This document shows positions 34,658 through 44,345 of a stretch of 64,000 nt of DNA, one piece after another; position 1 is the first letter of the stretch, and each line of letters begins with the position of its first letter. The notes beneath the pieces were generated by a model. It was not told where the DNA came from. It ran no database searches and was given only the letters and a program-made list of their open reading frames with translations. Source of the stretch: Pleodorina starrii (Eukaryota; Chlorophyta; Chlorophyceae; Chlamydomonadales; Volvocaceae); the NCBI GenBank assembly GCA_030267565.1, contig BRXU01000079.1, positions 43,881-107,880 on the forward strand, given 5' to 3'. The translations under genes and the position numbers were made by a program.

Positions 34658-35639
34658 ACAGAAGGGCTGAGACAGCCTCGCGTTCCTCCTCCAGTTCGGC
34701 GATGGTGCGGGCCATCATCTCGCGCTGGAAATCGGTAAAAGTCAGACCTTCGACGCGTTCGTATGTGCCGTTCGCACAGATGACCGGAACGCCGAACATC
34801 AGCCCCTCGGGGATACCGTATTCGCCGTTCGAGTGGACGCCCATCGACATCCATTTGCCCCCCGTGCCGTGAATCCAGCCATGCATGTGGTCGATGGCGG
34901 CATTTGCGGCGGACGCGGCCGAGGATGCGCCCCGCGCCTCGATGATTGCGGTGCCGCGCCGGGCCACGTTCGGGATTAGGGTGTCGCGATACCATGCGTC
35001 GTCGCCGATCATGTCGGGCAGTTTGCCGCCCTGCGCGGTGGCTTCGGTCCAATCCGCGAACATGGTGGGGGAATGGTTGCCCCAGACGGCCAGCCGGTCG
35101 ATCTCGGCCACGGCGACGCCCGCCTTCGTGGCCAGCTGCGTCAGCGCGCGATTGTGGTCAAGCCGGATCATCGAGGTGACGTTCTCGTTCGGGAAGTCGG
35201 GCGCGTTGGCGGCAAGGATCATCGCGTTGGTGTTCGCGGGGTTGCCGACGACCACGACCTTCGCGTCACGCTTGGCGGTCTCGTTCAGCGCTCGGCCTTG
35301 GGCGCGGAAGATCTCGGCATTGGCCGACAGCAGATCGCGCCGCTCCATCCCCTTGCCGCGCGGGCGCGAGCCGACGAAGAACGCCGCATCCGCATCGCGG
35401 AAGGCCGTCGCCGGATCGTCGGTCACCATGGTCTCGACCAGCAGCGGAAAGGCGCAATCCGCCAGCTCCATTACCACGCCGCGCACGGCATCCTGCGCCT
35501 GCGGCAGGTCCAGTAGTTGCAGGATTACCGGCTGGTCGGGGCCATAGACGTCGCCCTTGGCGATGCGGAACAGCAGGGCATAGCAGATCTGGCCGGCGGC
35601 GCCGGTGACGGCGATGCGTTTGGGGGTAGATGTGGTCAC
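34656..35639 (-). CDS. mdh: NAD-dependent malate dehydrogenase (type 2, long form)
   Basis: 327 aa. The N-terminal Rossmann motif is [18 protein letters not shown], with LLDLP as in group-2 malate dehydrogenases. The active site has [14 protein letters not shown] (substrate arginines), NPANTNA and [11 protein letters not shown] with the catalytic histidine. It interconverts malate and oxaloacetate. Alphaproteobacterial housekeeping Mdh is of a different, shorter type, so this is probably an acquired or second enzyme. Position 4 kb from a TDT-type organic-acid transporter is suggestive. Confidence 0.92.
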   Translation of the reverse strand: MTTSTPKRIAVTGAAGQICYALLFRIAKGDVYGPDQPVILQLLDLPQAQDAVRGVVMELADCAFPLLVETMVTDDPATAFRDADAAFFVGSRPRGKGMERRDLLSANAEIFRAQGRALNETAKRDAKVVVVGNPANTNAMILAANAPDFPNENVTSMIRLDHNRALTQLATKAGVAVAEIDRLAVWGNHSPTMFADWTEATAQGGKLPDMIGDDAWYRDTLIPNVARRGTAIIEARGASSAASAANAAIDHMHGWIHGTGGKWMSMGVHSNGEYGIPEGLMFGVPVICANGTYERVEGLTFTDFQREMMARTIAELEEEREAVSALL

Positions 35640-35713
35640 GGTGTCCTCCTAAAGGTTGCGGGGAATAGGTAGGCCCGCGGAAGACAACCGTCCAACGCAT
35701 CGTTCCGTTTGGA

Positions 35714-36313
35714 TCAATCGCCTTGTTCGATGAATGACGCGACACCCTCGCGGAATGCGGCCAACCCGCCTTGCGCCGGATGGCGGACATAGGTGGCGGA
35801 AACGCCCAAGCCCTGCGCCGCGCGTTCGGCCACGCGCCCGATACAGAGGATGCGCGGCGGGCGTTTCCACGCGATCAGCGCATGCAGGGCGGGCATGTTG
35901 GCGGCAATCTCGGCCACGGCCGGCGGGCGGGTGCGGCCATCGGCATGATGAGGATGCTGCATGACGGCGTTCCAGAACAGCGGCGGCGGGTCCGACACGG
36001 CGGCCCAGATCGCACAGGCGGTCGGCCCGTCGGGCAGCGCATGGCGGGTCGGCTGAATCAATGGCAGGCCGAGACGGTGCAGCGCCTCCTCGCCGCAGAA
36101 CGGGATGCCGGTGCGACGCGCGCCGCGTCGTGCCATCGCCTCGCCCAGCCACAGCGGCGCGCCCTTCGGCATCGCCTCCAGATAGACGCGCAGGTTGCAG
36201 CGGCGAATTTCAGGGGCACCCGCAGCCTCCACCGCCGGATCATGGTCGCGGTAAGGGTTGAACAGCCGATCGGTGGACGCAATCGCCATCAGGGCGCGCA
36301 GCACCTCATCCAA
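35714..36313 (-). CDS. Uracil-DNA-glycosylase-like protein
   Basis: 199 aa. NPYRDHDP, RRCNLRVYLEAM, GIPFCGEEAL and the C-terminal segment RILCIGRVAERAA ... YVRHPAQGG resemble the uracil-DNA glycosylase superfamily fold with its C-terminal H-P motif. Recognised as superfamily only; substrate unknown. The start lies inside the end of the LysR gene (8-base overlap), so the two are translationally linked. Confidence 0.65.
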   Translation of the reverse strand: MDEVLRALMAIASTDRLFNPYRDHDPAVEAAGAPEIRRCNLRVYLEAMPKGAPLWLGEAMARRGARRTGIPFCGEEALHRLGLPLIQPTRHALPDGPTACAIWAAVSDPPPLFWNAVMQHPHHADGRTRPPAVAEIAANMPALHALIAWKRPPRILCIGRVAERAAQGLGVSATYVRHPAQGGLAAFREGVASFIEQGD

Positions 36314-37145
36314 GAGCGCGATCCAGAAACGCTTGGGCGGCTCGGCTCACATGGCGGCCGGTGGGACGCACGGCGTTGAAATGGCGCGGCGGGATGGGGA
36401 ACTCGATCTCGAACAACCGACCCGCTGCCAAGGATGCCTCTATCACCACGCGCGACAGGGCGGTGACGCCAGTGCCCGCCTCGACCGCCGCACGGACAGC
36501 CTCGTTCGAGGGAAGCTCCATCCCCACGCATGGCACGATCCCCGCCGCCGCCAGCGCCTGTTCCAGAATGGCGCGCGTGCCAGAGCCCTGTTCGCGCAGG
36601 ATCCATGTCCCCGCTGCCAGATCGGCCACGGGCTTTGCAGCCACCACGACCAGTCGGTCCGTTGCGGCGGGGATCAGAGTAAACGCGGGCGAGGTCACCT
36701 CATCCTCGACAAAGCCCAGATCGGCCTCACCCTCGGCCACCGCCTGGCACGCGTCATGGGTGTTCAGGATGCGCAAGGTCAACGCGATCCCCGGATGGGC
36801 GGCCTGGAAGGTCTGCATAACCTTCGGCAGCCAGTAATTCGCGACCGTCTGGCTGGCCACCAGCCGTAACCGCCCATGATGCAATCCCATCGAGGCCGCA
36901 AGGAACCCCGCCGCATCCTCGGCCCGCGCCACCACCGCCCGCGCCTCGGGCAGGAAGCTGCGGCCCAGATCGGTCAGCATGATGCCGCGCCCCACGCGGT
37001 CGAACAAGCGCACGTTGTGGCGTTCCTCAAGTGCTGCAATGGCGGCGCTGGTGGCGGACTGGGTCAGGTTCAGCGCGCGGGCGGCCTCGGTCACATGCTG
37101 ACGTTCGGCCACGGCGATGAAGATCCGAAGCTGTTCCAGCGTCAT
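36306..37145 (-). CDS. LysR-family transcriptional regulator
   Basis: The start at 37145 overlaps the ZIP gene stop (ATGA) and leaves the helix-turn-helix at the N-terminus (MTLEQLRIFIAVAERQHVTE, then LNLTQSATSAAIAALE). 279 aa with a normal effector domain (GTRAILEQALAAAGI). It lies between ZIP and UDG-like genes. The target is unknown; the divergent TDT transporter is a reasonable guess. Confidence 0.88.
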   Translation of the reverse strand: MTLEQLRIFIAVAERQHVTEAARALNLTQSATSAAIAALEERHNVRLFDRVGRGIMLTDLGRSFLPEARAVVARAEDAAGFLAASMGLHHGRLRLVASQTVANYWLPKVMQTFQAAHPGIALTLRILNTHDACQAVAEGEADLGFVEDEVTSPAFTLIPAATDRLVVVAAKPVADLAAGTWILREQGSGTRAILEQALAAAGIVPCVGMELPSNEAVRAAVEAGTGVTALSRVVIEASLAAGRLFEIEFPIPPRHFNAVRPTGRHVSRAAQAFLDRALG

Positions 37146-37897
37146 GCGGCAGTCCCCAGATGCGACAAGGCGAAGGCCACGAGGAACCCGAGCGTGACCA
37201 GAAGGCCGGTCTCGCCGCGTTCGCCCTCTACCGCCTCGGGGATCATGGTATCGGCAATCATGGTCAGCAGGGCGCCGGCGGCCAGCGCGTTCACCGCCGC
37301 CAGCAGATAGGGCGGCGCATCCCCCAAGGCCGCTGCACCGATCAGCGCCGCCGCGCCGGAACACAGCACGATCGCCGTCCACAGGCCGAACACATACCCC
37401 GCGCCGCGCCCCGCAGCCTTCATCCCGACGGCGCTGGACAGACCTTCGGGAAAGTTCGACAGAAAGATCGCCGCGAACATGGCGATGCTGACGCCGCCGC
37501 CGTCCAGCATGCCCACCCCCAGCACGACCGATTCCGGTATCCCGTCCAGAAACGCCCCCGCCGCGATGGCCAACCCGCCGCCCTGTGCCGCATGCCCCTG
37601 CTGTTTTCCCGACCGCTTGCGATGGTGCCCGCCATTCCGCGATATCAGCGCGTTGGCCACCGTATACAGCACCGACCCCGCCACGGCCCCCAGCACCACC
37701 GGCCAGATGCCCGCCTTGCCGAACCCGTCCAGGATCAGGTCATAGCTGACGGCCGAGATCAGGACCCCGCAGCCGAACGCCATGAACCCCGTCGTCACCC
37801 GTCTGGGAAACGGTGCAAACCATGCCAGCGCCACGCCGATCAGCAGCGACGATGCGGCCGCCAGCCCCCACAATCCCGCCTGCATCCAGATCGCCAT
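37142..37897 (-). CDS. ZIP-family metal transporter
   Basis: About 251 aa from ATG 37897 (an ATG at 37924 is also possible). Eight hydrophobic segments; a His-rich loop (RNGGHHRKRSGKQQGHAAQ) between spans 3 and 4; the family motif of span 4-5 as AAGAFLDGIPESVVLG and FLSNFPEGLSSA, with the paired N/D-x-P-E metal sites. Imports zinc or related divalent ions. It shares a divergent promoter region with the TDT gene. Confidence 0.85.
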   Translation of the reverse strand: MAIWMQAGLWGLAAASSLLIGVALAWFAPFPRRVTTGFMAFGCGVLISAVSYDLILDGFGKAGIWPVVLGAVAGSVLYTVANALISRNGGHHRKRSGKQQGHAAQGGGLAIAAGAFLDGIPESVVLGVGMLDGGGVSIAMFAAIFLSNFPEGLSSAVGMKAAGRGAGYVFGLWTAIVLCSGAAALIGAAALGDAPPYLLAAVNALAAGALLTMIADTMIPEAVEGERGETGLLVTLGFLVAFALSHLGTAA

Positions 37898-37992
37898 CGT
37901 CGTCCCATCGTCTAATCCGATCATTCGGACAAGTTTAATCCGTTGGACCGGTCGCGCCAGCCCCCTTATCTCCACACCCAAGGAGAGACCCT

Positions 37993-39102
37993 ATGACCTT
38001 CGAGAAAATGCGCGCCGTATCGCTCGGCCTTCAACCGTTCAGCCGCCTCGACAGCCCGCGCGAGGTGGTGCGCCAGTTCACCCCGAACTGGTTCGCCGCC
38101 ACCATGGGCACCGGCATCCTGTCCATCGCGCTGGCGCAAACCTCGTTCCGCGCGGTGGGCGAGGCGCTGTGGATCCTCAACATCGGCCTTTTCGCGCTGT
38201 TCACCGTGCTTTACGCGGCGCGGTGGGTGTTCTTCTTCGACGGGGCGCGCCGCGTCTTCGGCCATTCGGTCGTGTCGATGTTCTTCGGCTGCATCCCGAT
38301 GGGGCTGGCCACGATCATCAACGGCCTGCTGATCTATCACGGCGCGGTGGGGCTGGCGGAAACGCTGTGGTGGATCGACGTCGCGATGGCCGCCGCCTGT
38401 GGCATCGCCATCCCCTATCTGATGTTCACCCGCCAAAGCCATTCCATCGACCAGATGACCGCCGTCTGGCTTCTGCCCATGGTCGCGGCCGAGGTGGCGG
38501 CAGTGACGGGCGGGCTTCTGGCCCCGCATGTCGGGAACGGCCTGACGGTGCTGTGGGTGTCTTATACCCTCTGGGCGCTGTCGGTGCCCATCGCGATGAG
38601 CGTGCTGGTGGTGCTGGTCCTGCGCCTTGCAATCCACAAGCTGCCGCATGCGTCGATGGCGGCCTCGGCCTGGCTGGCGCTTGGCCCCATCGGCACCGGC
38701 GCGCTTGGCCTGATGACCCTGGGCGAAGCTGCGCCCGCCATCTTCGCCGCGCACGGGCTGGACGCCTATGTCGGCGCAGCGCAGGGCGTCGGTCTGATCG
38801 GCGGGATGATCCTGTGGGGCTACGGCCTGTGGTGGTTCGCGATGGCTGCCCTGATCACCGGGCGCTACCTGCGCGAGGGGCTGCCGTTCAACCTCGGCTG
38901 GTGGGGCTACACCTTTCCCATCGGGGTGTTCGCGGTGGCGACGCTGAAGCTGGGCACGCTGATGCCCATCGGCTCGATCAACGTCTTCGGCCTGATGCTG
39001 GTGGCCCTGCTGGCCGTGATCTGGACCATCGTGGCCACGCGCACCGTGCGCGGGGCGTGGCGGGGTGATCTGTTCGTCGCTCCTTGCCTGAAGAAGGATT
39101 GA
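37993..39102 (+). CDS. TDT/SLAC1-family transporter (TehA/Mae1/Ssu1 type)
   Basis: 369 aa with ten hydrophobic spans. The first span begins FTPNWFAATMGTGILSIAL, the hallmark of the TDT family, and NLGWWGYTFPIGVFAVAT near the end is equally typical. Members move C4-dicarboxylates, sulfite or tellurite-related anions. RBS AAGGAGAG. With mdh nearby, malate is possible; with sorAB downstream, sulfite export is possible. The sequence alone does not decide. Confidence 0.85.
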   Translation: MTFEKMRAVSLGLQPFSRLDSPREVVRQFTPNWFAATMGTGILSIALAQTSFRAVGEALWILNIGLFALFTVLYAARWVFFFDGARRVFGHSVVSMFFGCIPMGLATIINGLLIYHGAVGLAETLWWIDVAMAAACGIAIPYLMFTRQSHSIDQMTAVWLLPMVAAEVAAVTGGLLAPHVGNGLTVLWVSYTLWALSVPIAMSVLVVLVLRLAIHKLPHASMAASAWLALGPIGTGALGLMTLGEAAPAIFAAHGLDAYVGAAQGVGLIGGMILWGYGLWWFAMAALITGRYLREGLPFNLGWWGYTFPIGVFAVATLKLGTLMPIGSINVFGLMLVALLAVIWTIVATRTVRGAWRGDLFVAPCLKKD

Positions 39103-39103
39103 G

Positions 39104-39163
39104 ATGATCGCAACACGGCGCACCGTTCCGGCGGGTGCTGCCGCCCTGATGCTGTCAGCATAA
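39104..39163 (+). pseudogene. Truncated gene start (19 codons)
   Basis: ATG two bases after the TDT stop opens MIATRRTVPAGAAALMLSA and stops. It looks like the twin-arginine or Sec signal of a second operon gene cut off at about 39163, so the chromosomal-type block ends here. Confidence 0.5.
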
Positions 39164-39471
39164 GACCGCAAAACAAAAACTATAAGCGGCAAATAATGCT
39201 TCGCATCCCTCGCGGCTCATCTATCGAATGCTAGGCAAAGCATTTCCTTCAGTTGGTTGAAGGCTTTGCTTATGCCAGTTCACCAAAGCAGACGCTCACG
39301 GGGGCTGGATAGGTCGACACAATGCGGGACGGTGCGGAGCGGACGGTCAGGGATAGACACCCGTGAAGCGGCTCTGATAACGCGGCGCGCAAAAGGAGGC
39401 TGTGGACACGCCAACCTCTTTTCATGCTAGGCTCAAAAGTAAGATCAAAACCTTTGGGAGGAGGCACAGTG
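39164..39471. other. Joint region upstream of sorA
   Basis: No gene seen. AT-richer than its flanks around 39165-39290. An interrupted dyad (CAAAG..CCTTCA / TGAAGG..CTTTG, about 39236-39269) may be a terminator or operator. The sorA promoter should lie between here and the strong RBS GGGAGGAGG. Confidence 0.4.
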
Positions 39472-40656
39472 ATGATGGGTGATTTCAAGATAGGCCGTCG
39501 AAGCCTGCTGGCCGGAAGTGGTGCCATCTTGTCCGTGATGGCCAGCGGTGTCCGTGTGCAAGCTCAGGAAAGTGTGACGGCCCTGCCTGACTATGTCAGT
39601 TGGAAGGACGCCGATGCACTGATCGTGCACTCCAACAGCACGATCGAGATGGAGCGGTCTGCGTTTGGAACCTCTGCGTTTACGCCTGAGGACAGGCTGT
39701 ATGTCCGCAACAATGTGGCACCGCCTCCTGCTTCCATTCTTGACGATCGCGATGCATGGGAAGTCAGCATCGACGGCGTGGCAGAGCCTCGGAGCCTGAC
39801 GCTGGCCGAACTGAAGACAATGGGGATCACGACTGTTGCCATGGTCCTGCAATGCTCCGGGAACGGCCGTGCCTATTTTGAGCACGAGCCGTCCGGCACA
39901 CCTTGGCAGGTTGGTGCTGCAGGCTGCGTCATGTGGACGGGTGTGCCCTTGAGAGTTGTGGTTGACGCTCTGGGGGGAGTTGCGGAGGGGATGGAATACG
40001 TGACCGGCACGGGTGGAGAGACGCTTCCCGAAGGACTTGATCCGCTGACATTGCTCGTCGAGCGGTCGGTGCCCCTGGATGCGCTCGATGATATCTTGCT
40101 GGCGTGGGAGCTGAATGGGGAGCCGATTTCCCTAGCCCATGGCGGTCCGCTGCGCATGGTCGTCCCCGGGTTTACGGGCGTCAACAGCGTGAAATACGTC
40201 ACCAAGGTCGCCATGACCGCGGAGCAGTCGCCAGCGCTGATCCAGCAGACGCGCTATCGGTTGCAGCCTGTGGGTGAAGAAGGCGGCCCGGACCATCCGT
40301 CGGTCTGGCAGATGTCGGTCAAATCCTGGATCACCGGCCCGTTGGATGCGACCCAGGCTGGTCGCGTTCAGGTCACGGGTGTGGCGTTCGGCGGAACAAC
40401 CAACGTCGCATCAGTCGAAGTATCTGCGGATGATGGCCAGACGTGGAGCACAGCAGAGTTCATCGGACCTGATCTCGGGAAATTTGCGTGGCGTCCCTTT
40501 GTGGCACAGATGGATCTGCAGCCCGGCACGTATCGGCTGGTCAGCCGGGCCACGGATGCGGACGGAAACCAGCAGCCTGAGCAGACTGAGCCCAACGACC
40601 CCGGATACAACCATAATGGGTGGCGCGCGCCAGGCATCGAAATCGAAGTGGCATGA
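39472..40656 (+). CDS. sorA: SorA-type sulfite:cytochrome c oxidoreductase, molybdenum subunit
   Basis: The start at 39472 follows GGGAGGAGG. A twin-arginine signal is present (KIGRRSLLAGSGAI...VQAQE), so it is exported folded with its cofactor. The SUOX-fold molybdopterin domain has the Mo-ligand cysteine C128 in VLQCSGNGRAYFE and GPLRMVVPGFTGVNSVKYV; the dimerisation domain ends WRAPGIEIEVA. 394 aa. It oxidises sulfite to sulfate in the periplasm and passes electrons to the cytochrome encoded next. Confidence 0.92.
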   Translation: MMGDFKIGRRSLLAGSGAILSVMASGVRVQAQESVTALPDYVSWKDADALIVHSNSTIEMERSAFGTSAFTPEDRLYVRNNVAPPPASILDDRDAWEVSIDGVAEPRSLTLAELKTMGITTVAMVLQCSGNGRAYFEHEPSGTPWQVGAAGCVMWTGVPLRVVVDALGGVAEGMEYVTGTGGETLPEGLDPLTLLVERSVPLDALDDILLAWELNGEPISLAHGGPLRMVVPGFTGVNSVKYVTKVAMTAEQSPALIQQTRYRLQPVGEEGGPDHPSVWQMSVKSWITGPLDATQAGRVQVTGVAFGGTTNVASVEVSADDGQTWSTAEFIGPDLGKFAWRPFVAQMDLQPGTYRLVSRATDADGNQQPEQTEPNDPGYNHNGWRAPGIEIEVA

Positions 40657-40708
40657 CACACGCGGCTGGCGGTTCGTGCCGGACACCCCTCAGATCAACG
40701 GAAAACAC

Positions 40709-41047
40709 ATGAACAAGACACTGAGTGCCGCGGCCATTTTGCTTTCATCCTTGTCAGGTATGGCTGTAGCTGAAACAGACTCTGCCCGGATCGACATGGG
40801 CAAGGCACTTTTCACACAAGGGGCAGAGCCGTCCTGCTCGATCTGCCATACCCTGGCCGATGCCGAGACAATGGGAGAGATCGGGCCGAACCTCGACACC
40901 ATGCGTCCCGATTATGACCGCGTCATGCGGGCGTTGGTGAACGGCGTCGGACCGATGACGCCGTATGATAGCCTGACGGACGAGGAGTTGGACGCTCTGT
41001 CCCACTATGTCGCAAGCGCGACCAAGGCAGACAACGTCGAGCCCTGA
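40709..41047 (+). CDS. sorB: SorB-type cytochrome c
   Basis: 113 aa, signal peptide MNKTLSAAAILLSSLSGMAVA, one haem site CSICH and a distal methionine candidate in GPMTPYDSL. It is 52 bp after sorA and before a strong terminator, matching the SorAB pair: it takes electrons from SorA and hands them to the respiratory chain. Confidence 0.9.
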   Translation: MNKTLSAAAILLSSLSGMAVAETDSARIDMGKALFTQGAEPSCSICHTLADAETMGEIGPNLDTMRPDYDRVMRALVNGVGPMTPYDSLTDEELDALSHYVASATKADNVEP

Positions 41048-41084
41048 GATGATCGATGGCTCTTCTCCACGACGGAACTGAACG

Positions 41085-41117
41085 AAAAACCCCCCGCTTG
41101 CAGGCGGGGGGTTACGT
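41085..41117 (+). terminator. Terminator of sorAB
   Basis: Ten-base stem AACCCCCCGC/GCGGGGGGTT with a six-base loop (41088-41097 with 41104-41113), A-rich before and T-containing after. It may also serve the convergent AcfC-like gene. Confidence 0.85.
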
Positions 41118-41257
41118 TTAGCGTCTTGCTCATTCCATCGCCGTTCAAGCCGGGACTTCAGGCTGACGATGAGGGTTCGCATTCAATCGCATTGCGTTGG
41201 ACAGATCTGCGGTCAGGTCAGACCTCATGCTTTAGAGATGCTGGATCGTGGACCCCT

Positions 41258-42058
41258 TCAGCGGGTCCAGCCTTCGGTTTCCATCAGCGCCTGCGCCTCG
41301 TCCGTAACCAGAAAGTCCAGAAAGGCCTGCGCCTCCGGGTCAGCATCCGGCGCGATGGCGACGTTCAGGTCGCGCCAGATCGCGCGGTCCTCGGACAGCG
41401 ATACGGCCTCGATAACGTCGGGATTGCGCGCGGTCCAGTCCGGCCAAGTGATCCAGGCATCCGCGTCCATATCGGTGAACGCCTTGAAGCTGGCGCCCGA
41501 CCCGTGCTCGAACGCCACAATGTTGCGGCGCATGCCCACAACATCGTCCAGGTTGCCCGTTCGCCCTGCGATATCCTCCCAAACTCCGGTGCCCGATGTG
41601 TTGCCGACGCCGGCGCCCTCGGTCACGACGATCTTGACGCCGTCGGCCAGAAGATCGTCGAAGCCGGTGATGCCCTTGGGGTTGCCGGCCTTCACCGCGA
41701 TGATGGCGGGACGCAGGTAGATCGGCTGAACCTGATCGGACGAGAACGAGGTGTAGGTTTCCAGAAACGCCGTCATCGACTGCTCGGACGTCCCCCAGAT
41801 GATGTCGGCATCGGCCTGCGCCTGATCGGACCATGTGGGTTCCGGTCCGAAGGTGATTGCAACCTCGGTGCCCGTTTCGGCCTGCCAGACATCGGCGACC
41901 TTCTGCAGCGCGCTATGCGGCCCGCCCGCACCATAAAGACGCACAACGCCGTCGCCAGCTTCACGCGCGATCGCGGGCGCATCCGTGGCTGCGTCCTGGG
42001 CAAGGGCGGGGGTGGTCAGGGACAGGCTCATGGCCAGAAGGGATATCATTTTCATCAA
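41258..42058 (-). CDS. AcfC-like periplasmic solute-binding protein
   Basis: 266 aa with signal peptide (MMKMISLLAMSLSLTTPALA). LYGAGGPHSALQKVADVW, VAITFGPEPTWSDQAQADAD and GTSEQSMTAF match the AcfC group of oxyanion-type binding proteins, related to sulfate and molybdate binders. Convergent with sorAB, so it may bind sulfate, a sulfonate or molybdate linked to sulfite metabolism. No permease gene is near, so it either serves a transporter elsewhere or acts as a sensor. Confidence 0.75.
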   Translation of the reverse strand: MMKMISLLAMSLSLTTPALAQDAATDAPAIAREAGDGVVRLYGAGGPHSALQKVADVWQAETGTEVAITFGPEPTWSDQAQADADIIWGTSEQSMTAFLETYTSFSSDQVQPIYLRPAIIAVKAGNPKGITGFDDLLADGVKIVVTEGAGVGNTSGTGVWEDIAGRTGNLDDVVGMRRNIVAFEHGSGASFKAFTDMDADAWITWPDWTARNPDVIEAVSLSEDRAIWRDLNVAIAPDADPEAQAFLDFLVTDEAQALMETEGWTR

Positions 42059-42737
42059 GGCACTCCGGTCGAACAGGATCGCGTCGGCCTGATGCCGACG
42101 CCATGTGACGTCTAGAACGCTGCAGCTGGCGTAAACGCCCGAACGGCTTCGCCGTTTTCTGCCATTTCTACGTCACTCTTGCGTGTGGGGCACGGCTGAC
42201 GCGTGATAAATGCTGACTAGTCAATTCGATCAAAAGGTCAGCGCTGACTCTGGCGCGCAGGAACGCATCCGCTGCGCAGCTGACATCGCCCTGTGTCGAC
42301 GTAACGCCTGAGAGCCGGCGTGCCAGCAGCGCGAAAAGGCCATCGTCGCCGAATTCGTAGCGGCGTTCGAGTAGGTGTGTGTGAGTGGCCGCGCTTTGAT
42401 AAGAATATGGGATGACGAGCGGCTGCTTCCGGACTCTAGACCTGTAAATATCAGGAATCTTTAGCGGCGGCTTTCCGCCCAGCACGTCGCTGATGCTGCA
42501 ATTGCGAACGGTCTTAGCGTAGGCGCACTCAATGGCCGAAAGGTCCCGCATAGCAGACCGTCAATCGCAAACTTGGTCCGTCCGCTATGCGGGACTTTCC
42601 TACCCATCGCTGCAACGGCTCCAGCACGCTGGACCGGGTGTTGGTAATCGCGACGGCGGAAACCTCGAAAGGGGTTCTGGTAAGCTGGGAGTGAAATCGG
42701 CGGGGCCTGCAACAACGCAGGCTCACCCACATTCAGC
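42059..42737. other. Gene-poor stretch with a 59-bp dyad element
   Basis: No convincing gene. At 42539-42597 lies a 59-bp element with near-complementary ends (AAAGGTCCCGCATAGCAGACC and its partner ending GCTATGCGGGACTT). A second copy is at 62636-62694. Confidence 0.5.
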
Positions 42738-43664
42738 TCAAGAAATGTCTAAATGAATCATGGTTGCAATGTCGTGCAGTGGCCCCAAGCGTATTAGCTT
42801 CCCGTCCCCCACATCAGCCCCCTGCACGACAAGTCGGCGCTCGTCTTGGTATGCGTACCGGAAGTGCTTCGTTGTGGCCACGTTAGGGATTCCAGATGGC
42901 GGGGAATAGGGGTCCAGATAGGTCACATCTGCGAAGTAGGATCGTGCGCCGGGAAACTCCTGTTCAACGGCGCAGAGTAACCGTTTCTCGAACTCCGCAG
43001 GATGGTTGATGATCACCGCGCCCGTCGCACCCCAGTCTGCAATCATGCGAAGCTCAGGGGTCTTCCCCAAGCAGTACAGGCCGTAACCGTCAATGTTCAT
43101 ACGTATGTTGAAAACATGGTCACGCTCTTCGTCGGGCACGTCCTGCGGGTTGGCGACCACACGACGGACCTCCTCAGTGGAAAGAGTGCCCTTGACCTCT
43201 ATCGAACACTCATCGTCGTGAACGGCGCAGATGTCCGAGTCCATGAACCGTTTCGCCGGTTGGATCATCAGCTCGCCTTCGTTGTAGAGGCCCTGCATAT
43301 GGTCAAGCCGTCCGAACCGTAGGAGGCAGCGGGGGGGTGCGGCCGAGAACGGCTGACCTGCTCGTTTGATCCTTGCCCGGCGTGGTTCATCGAATGGCAG
43401 CATTTCCTTGAATGGCTTGCCGGTGAATTTGGCCGAGTAGGTCCCATGCCGTATGCGAAGCTCTTCCGCACATTCTGTTAACCGAACGCATAACTCTGCG
43501 AACGTCTGCCCCTTCAAGGGGACAATCAGCGCGTCAACGCTGACCCGCACAGTATTGTTCACAATGTCCGCAAGCCGCTGCTCAAGCTCCGCATCGCTGG
43601 CCCGCCGAAGATAGCGTGTCTGGCGATAGTGCTCAATAATCTGGCGGGTCGGATCGGCTTTCAT
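42738..43664 (-). CDS. 308-aa protein of unknown function
   Basis: A full-length, well-behaved frame with start MKADPTRQIIEHYRQTRYLR. The N-terminal 110 residues are helical; the rest has recognisable but unassigned motifs (CLLRFGRLDHMQGLYNEGEL, DDECSIEVKGTLS, YFADVTYLDPYSPP). The last motif and DHVFNIRMNIDGYGLYC suggest a folded enzyme or sensor domain. It is divergent from the Nudix gene. No membrane span. Composition is near the plasmid average. Confidence 0.65.
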   Translation of the reverse strand: MKADPTRQIIEHYRQTRYLRRASDAELEQRLADIVNNTVRVSVDALIVPLKGQTFAELCVRLTECAEELRIRHGTYSAKFTGKPFKEMLPFDEPRRARIKRAGQPFSAAPPRCLLRFGRLDHMQGLYNEGELMIQPAKRFMDSDICAVHDDECSIEVKGTLSTEEVRRVVANPQDVPDEERDHVFNIRMNIDGYGLYCLGKTPELRMIADWGATGAVIINHPAEFEKRLLCAVEQEFPGARSYFADVTYLDPYSPPSGIPNVATTKHFRYAYQDERRLVVQGADVGDGKLIRLGPLHDIATMIHLDIS

Positions 43665-43757
43665 TGTGGAGTAGGCCTTGCGCCGTTGTTACGTGGAACG
43701 CCAGCTTAAGAGGCCTCGCCGGAAGGTCTAGTCAAGGGCATTATCGAGAGGCGAAAG

Positions 43758-44222
43758 ATGGCAGAGATTCAGATTAGGGCATTCATTGCATCGCTAGTCG
43801 CTGTCCGCAGGGCAGAAGAGCGATACGAGGTTCTTCTTATGAAAAGAACGCAGTCTCTAGCCGGTGAGTGGTGTCAGGTTGCTGGCAAGATTGAGGACGG
43901 CGAAACAGCTTGGCAGACTGCCTTGCGCGAGCTTTCCGAAGAGACTGGTTTGAAGCCTGATGCTTTCTATTCCGCTGATACTTGCGAGCAATTTTATGAG
44001 GCGGATCGCGATGCAATCACTATCGCACCTGTCTTCGTCGCGTTCGTCGACAACACTGCAGAAGTGGTGCTCAACCACGAGCACAGCGAGTTCCGATGGG
44101 TCAGTTTCGAAGAAGCCGCTGATATGGTCGCCTTCGGCGGTCAAAGGCGGGTTCTTCGCTGGATCGAGCAAGAGTTCATCGAAAGAGAGCCGAGCAAACA
44201 CCTATTGATCGACCACTTGTGA
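43758..44222 (+). CDS. Nudix hydrolase
   Basis: 154 aa with an exact Nudix box G-x5-E-x7-R-E-U-x-E-E-x-G-U at residues 43-65 (GKIEDGETAWQ... RELSEETGL). The protein is a single Nudix domain like MutT or dATP pyrophosphohydrolases, cleaving a nucleoside diphosphate linked to another moiety. Substrate not predictable. RBS GAGAGGCGAAAG. Confidence 0.9.
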   Translation: MAEIQIRAFIASLVAVRRAEERYEVLLMKRTQSLAGEWCQVAGKIEDGETAWQTALRELSEETGLKPDAFYSADTCEQFYEADRDAITIAPVFVAFVDNTAEVVLNHEHSEFRWVSFEEAADMVAFGGQRRVLRWIEQEFIEREPSKHLLIDHL

Positions 44223-44345
44223 TCTTCGAGACTGTCAGGTTTGGGCTCAAAGCGGCAATATTGCCTGACGAACGAGGTAAAAATGTGTGGTGAAAGATGC
44301 GGTGTGAGCCTGCACTTCCAGCACGGCCGCTGCAAACCCGTCTGT

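Noticed and set aside
42168..42551. 127-aa minus-strand ORF upstream of the 308-aa gene
   Set aside because: No ribosome site or recognisable motif, and it runs into the 59-bp dyad element; treated as chance.
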